In this document: positions 34,151 through 34,262 of the stretch, in pieces
How the letters are laid out: each line of letters starts with the position of its first letter
How positions within the stretch are numbered: the stretch's first letter is position 1
Source of the DNA: Planctomycetes bacterium TMED75
GTDB taxonomy: Bacteria > Planctomycetota > Phycisphaerae > Phycisphaerales > SM1A02
NCBI GenBank assembly: GCA_002171655.1
Contig: NHEC01000053.1
Location: forward strand, 1-34,262
Direction of reading: 5' to 3'
DNA length: 34,262 nucleotides
Notes under the pieces: generated by a model
What the model was told of the DNA's origin: nothing
The model's input: the letters and a program-made list of their open reading frames with translations, nothing else
Database searches by the model: none
Position numbers and translations under genes: made by a program

Positions 34151-34262
34151 TTAACCAAACCGTCCGCTGATGTAGTCGTCGGTCTGCTTTTTCTCAGGCG
34201 TGGTGAAGATCTGCTCGGTCACACCGGTCTCGATCAGTCGCCCTTCGTAGAAGAAGGACGTC
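34151..34262 (-). CDS. pstB: Phosphate ABC transporter ATP-binding protein PstB, C-terminal end only
   Basis: The last 37 codons of a minus-strand gene are present; the rest lies beyond the window. The peptide [19 protein letters not shown], followed by DDYISGRFG at the very end, is the typical PstB C-terminus (FxxxGxLIExGxTxxIF ... DYxxGRFG). PstB is the ATPase of the high-affinity phosphate importer. Its position directly before phoU supports the call. Confidence 0.9.
   Translation of the reverse strand, partial: TSFFYEGRLIETGVTEQIFTTPEKKQTDDYISGRFG

Overview
This is a gene-dense, GC-rich chromosomal window (about 60-65% GC, judged by eye) with roughly 31 protein genes, two of them cut by the window ends. 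There is no phage, insertion sequence, CRISPR array, rRNA or tRNA that I could support. The gene set points to the Planctomycetota, probably a Phycisphaerae-like bacterium, with moderate confidence. The pointers are the hpnCDE squalene route, an exported protein with a planctomycete-style heme motif, a large divergent indolepyruvate-oxidoreductase relative, and many small secreted or membrane-anchored proteins without recognised names.

Layout. 1-1117 (minus): start of a small unknown gene and an APH-fold kinase. 1201-5440 (plus): a Cof-type HAD phosphatase overlapping a 1143-residue homologue of aerobic-type indolepyruvate:ferredoxin oxidoreductase whose cofactor motifs look lost. 5427-7591 (minus): ispH-rlmN, coupled by a 4-base overlap. 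7646-12046 (plus): a tight hpnC-hpnD-hpnE-queG operon. 12068-15395 (minus): a coiled-coil lipoprotein and an exported protein with a CX4CH heme-like motif. 15587-16576 (plus): a TIM-barrel isomerase. 16602-21142 (minus): a large NAD-type glutamate dehydrogenase followed by a DUF4139 exported protein. 21471-23434 (plus): ribF and a DHH/DHHA1 phosphoesterase. 23410-25909 (minus): an HMA-domain lipoprotein, a polytopic membrane protein and a DUF4442 hotdog protein. 26024-29790 (plus): a second TIM-barrel isomerase, a cysteine-free FmdB-like protein, ligA and a membrane-anchored unknown. 29774-31683 (minus): rpmH, aroK, uppP. 32038-32832 (plus): rnc. 32843-34262 (minus): pstB (end only), phoU and a tail-anchored unknown.

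How the genes fit together. ispH supplies isoprenoid precursors and hpnCDE, divergent from it, turns farnesyl diphosphate into squalene; no cyclase or later hopanoid/carotenoid gene is in the window. uppP (polyprenyl-phosphate recycling) is a second isoprenoid-linked step. Most of the rest is housekeeping: RNA modification (rlmN, queG), flavin synthesis, DNA ligation, ribosome, RNA processing and phosphate uptake control.

No obvious new multi-gene defence or mobile system is visible. The observations most worth following are: (i) the oxidoreductase-like protein at 2009-5440, which keeps the domain order of the enzyme but seems to lack its thiamine-diphosphate and Fe-S motifs; (ii) a recurrent TANNNT-N6-start-codon arrangement at six starts, which suggests frequent leaderless transcription; (iii) an FmdB-family protein that has lost all its zinc-binding cysteines; (iv) an RNase III in which a metal-binding Asp appears to be Ala, with a large hairpin in its own leader; (v) a long nested inverted repeat between phoU and the next gene; and (vi) a ten-codon leader ORF coupled to the second isomerase gene.
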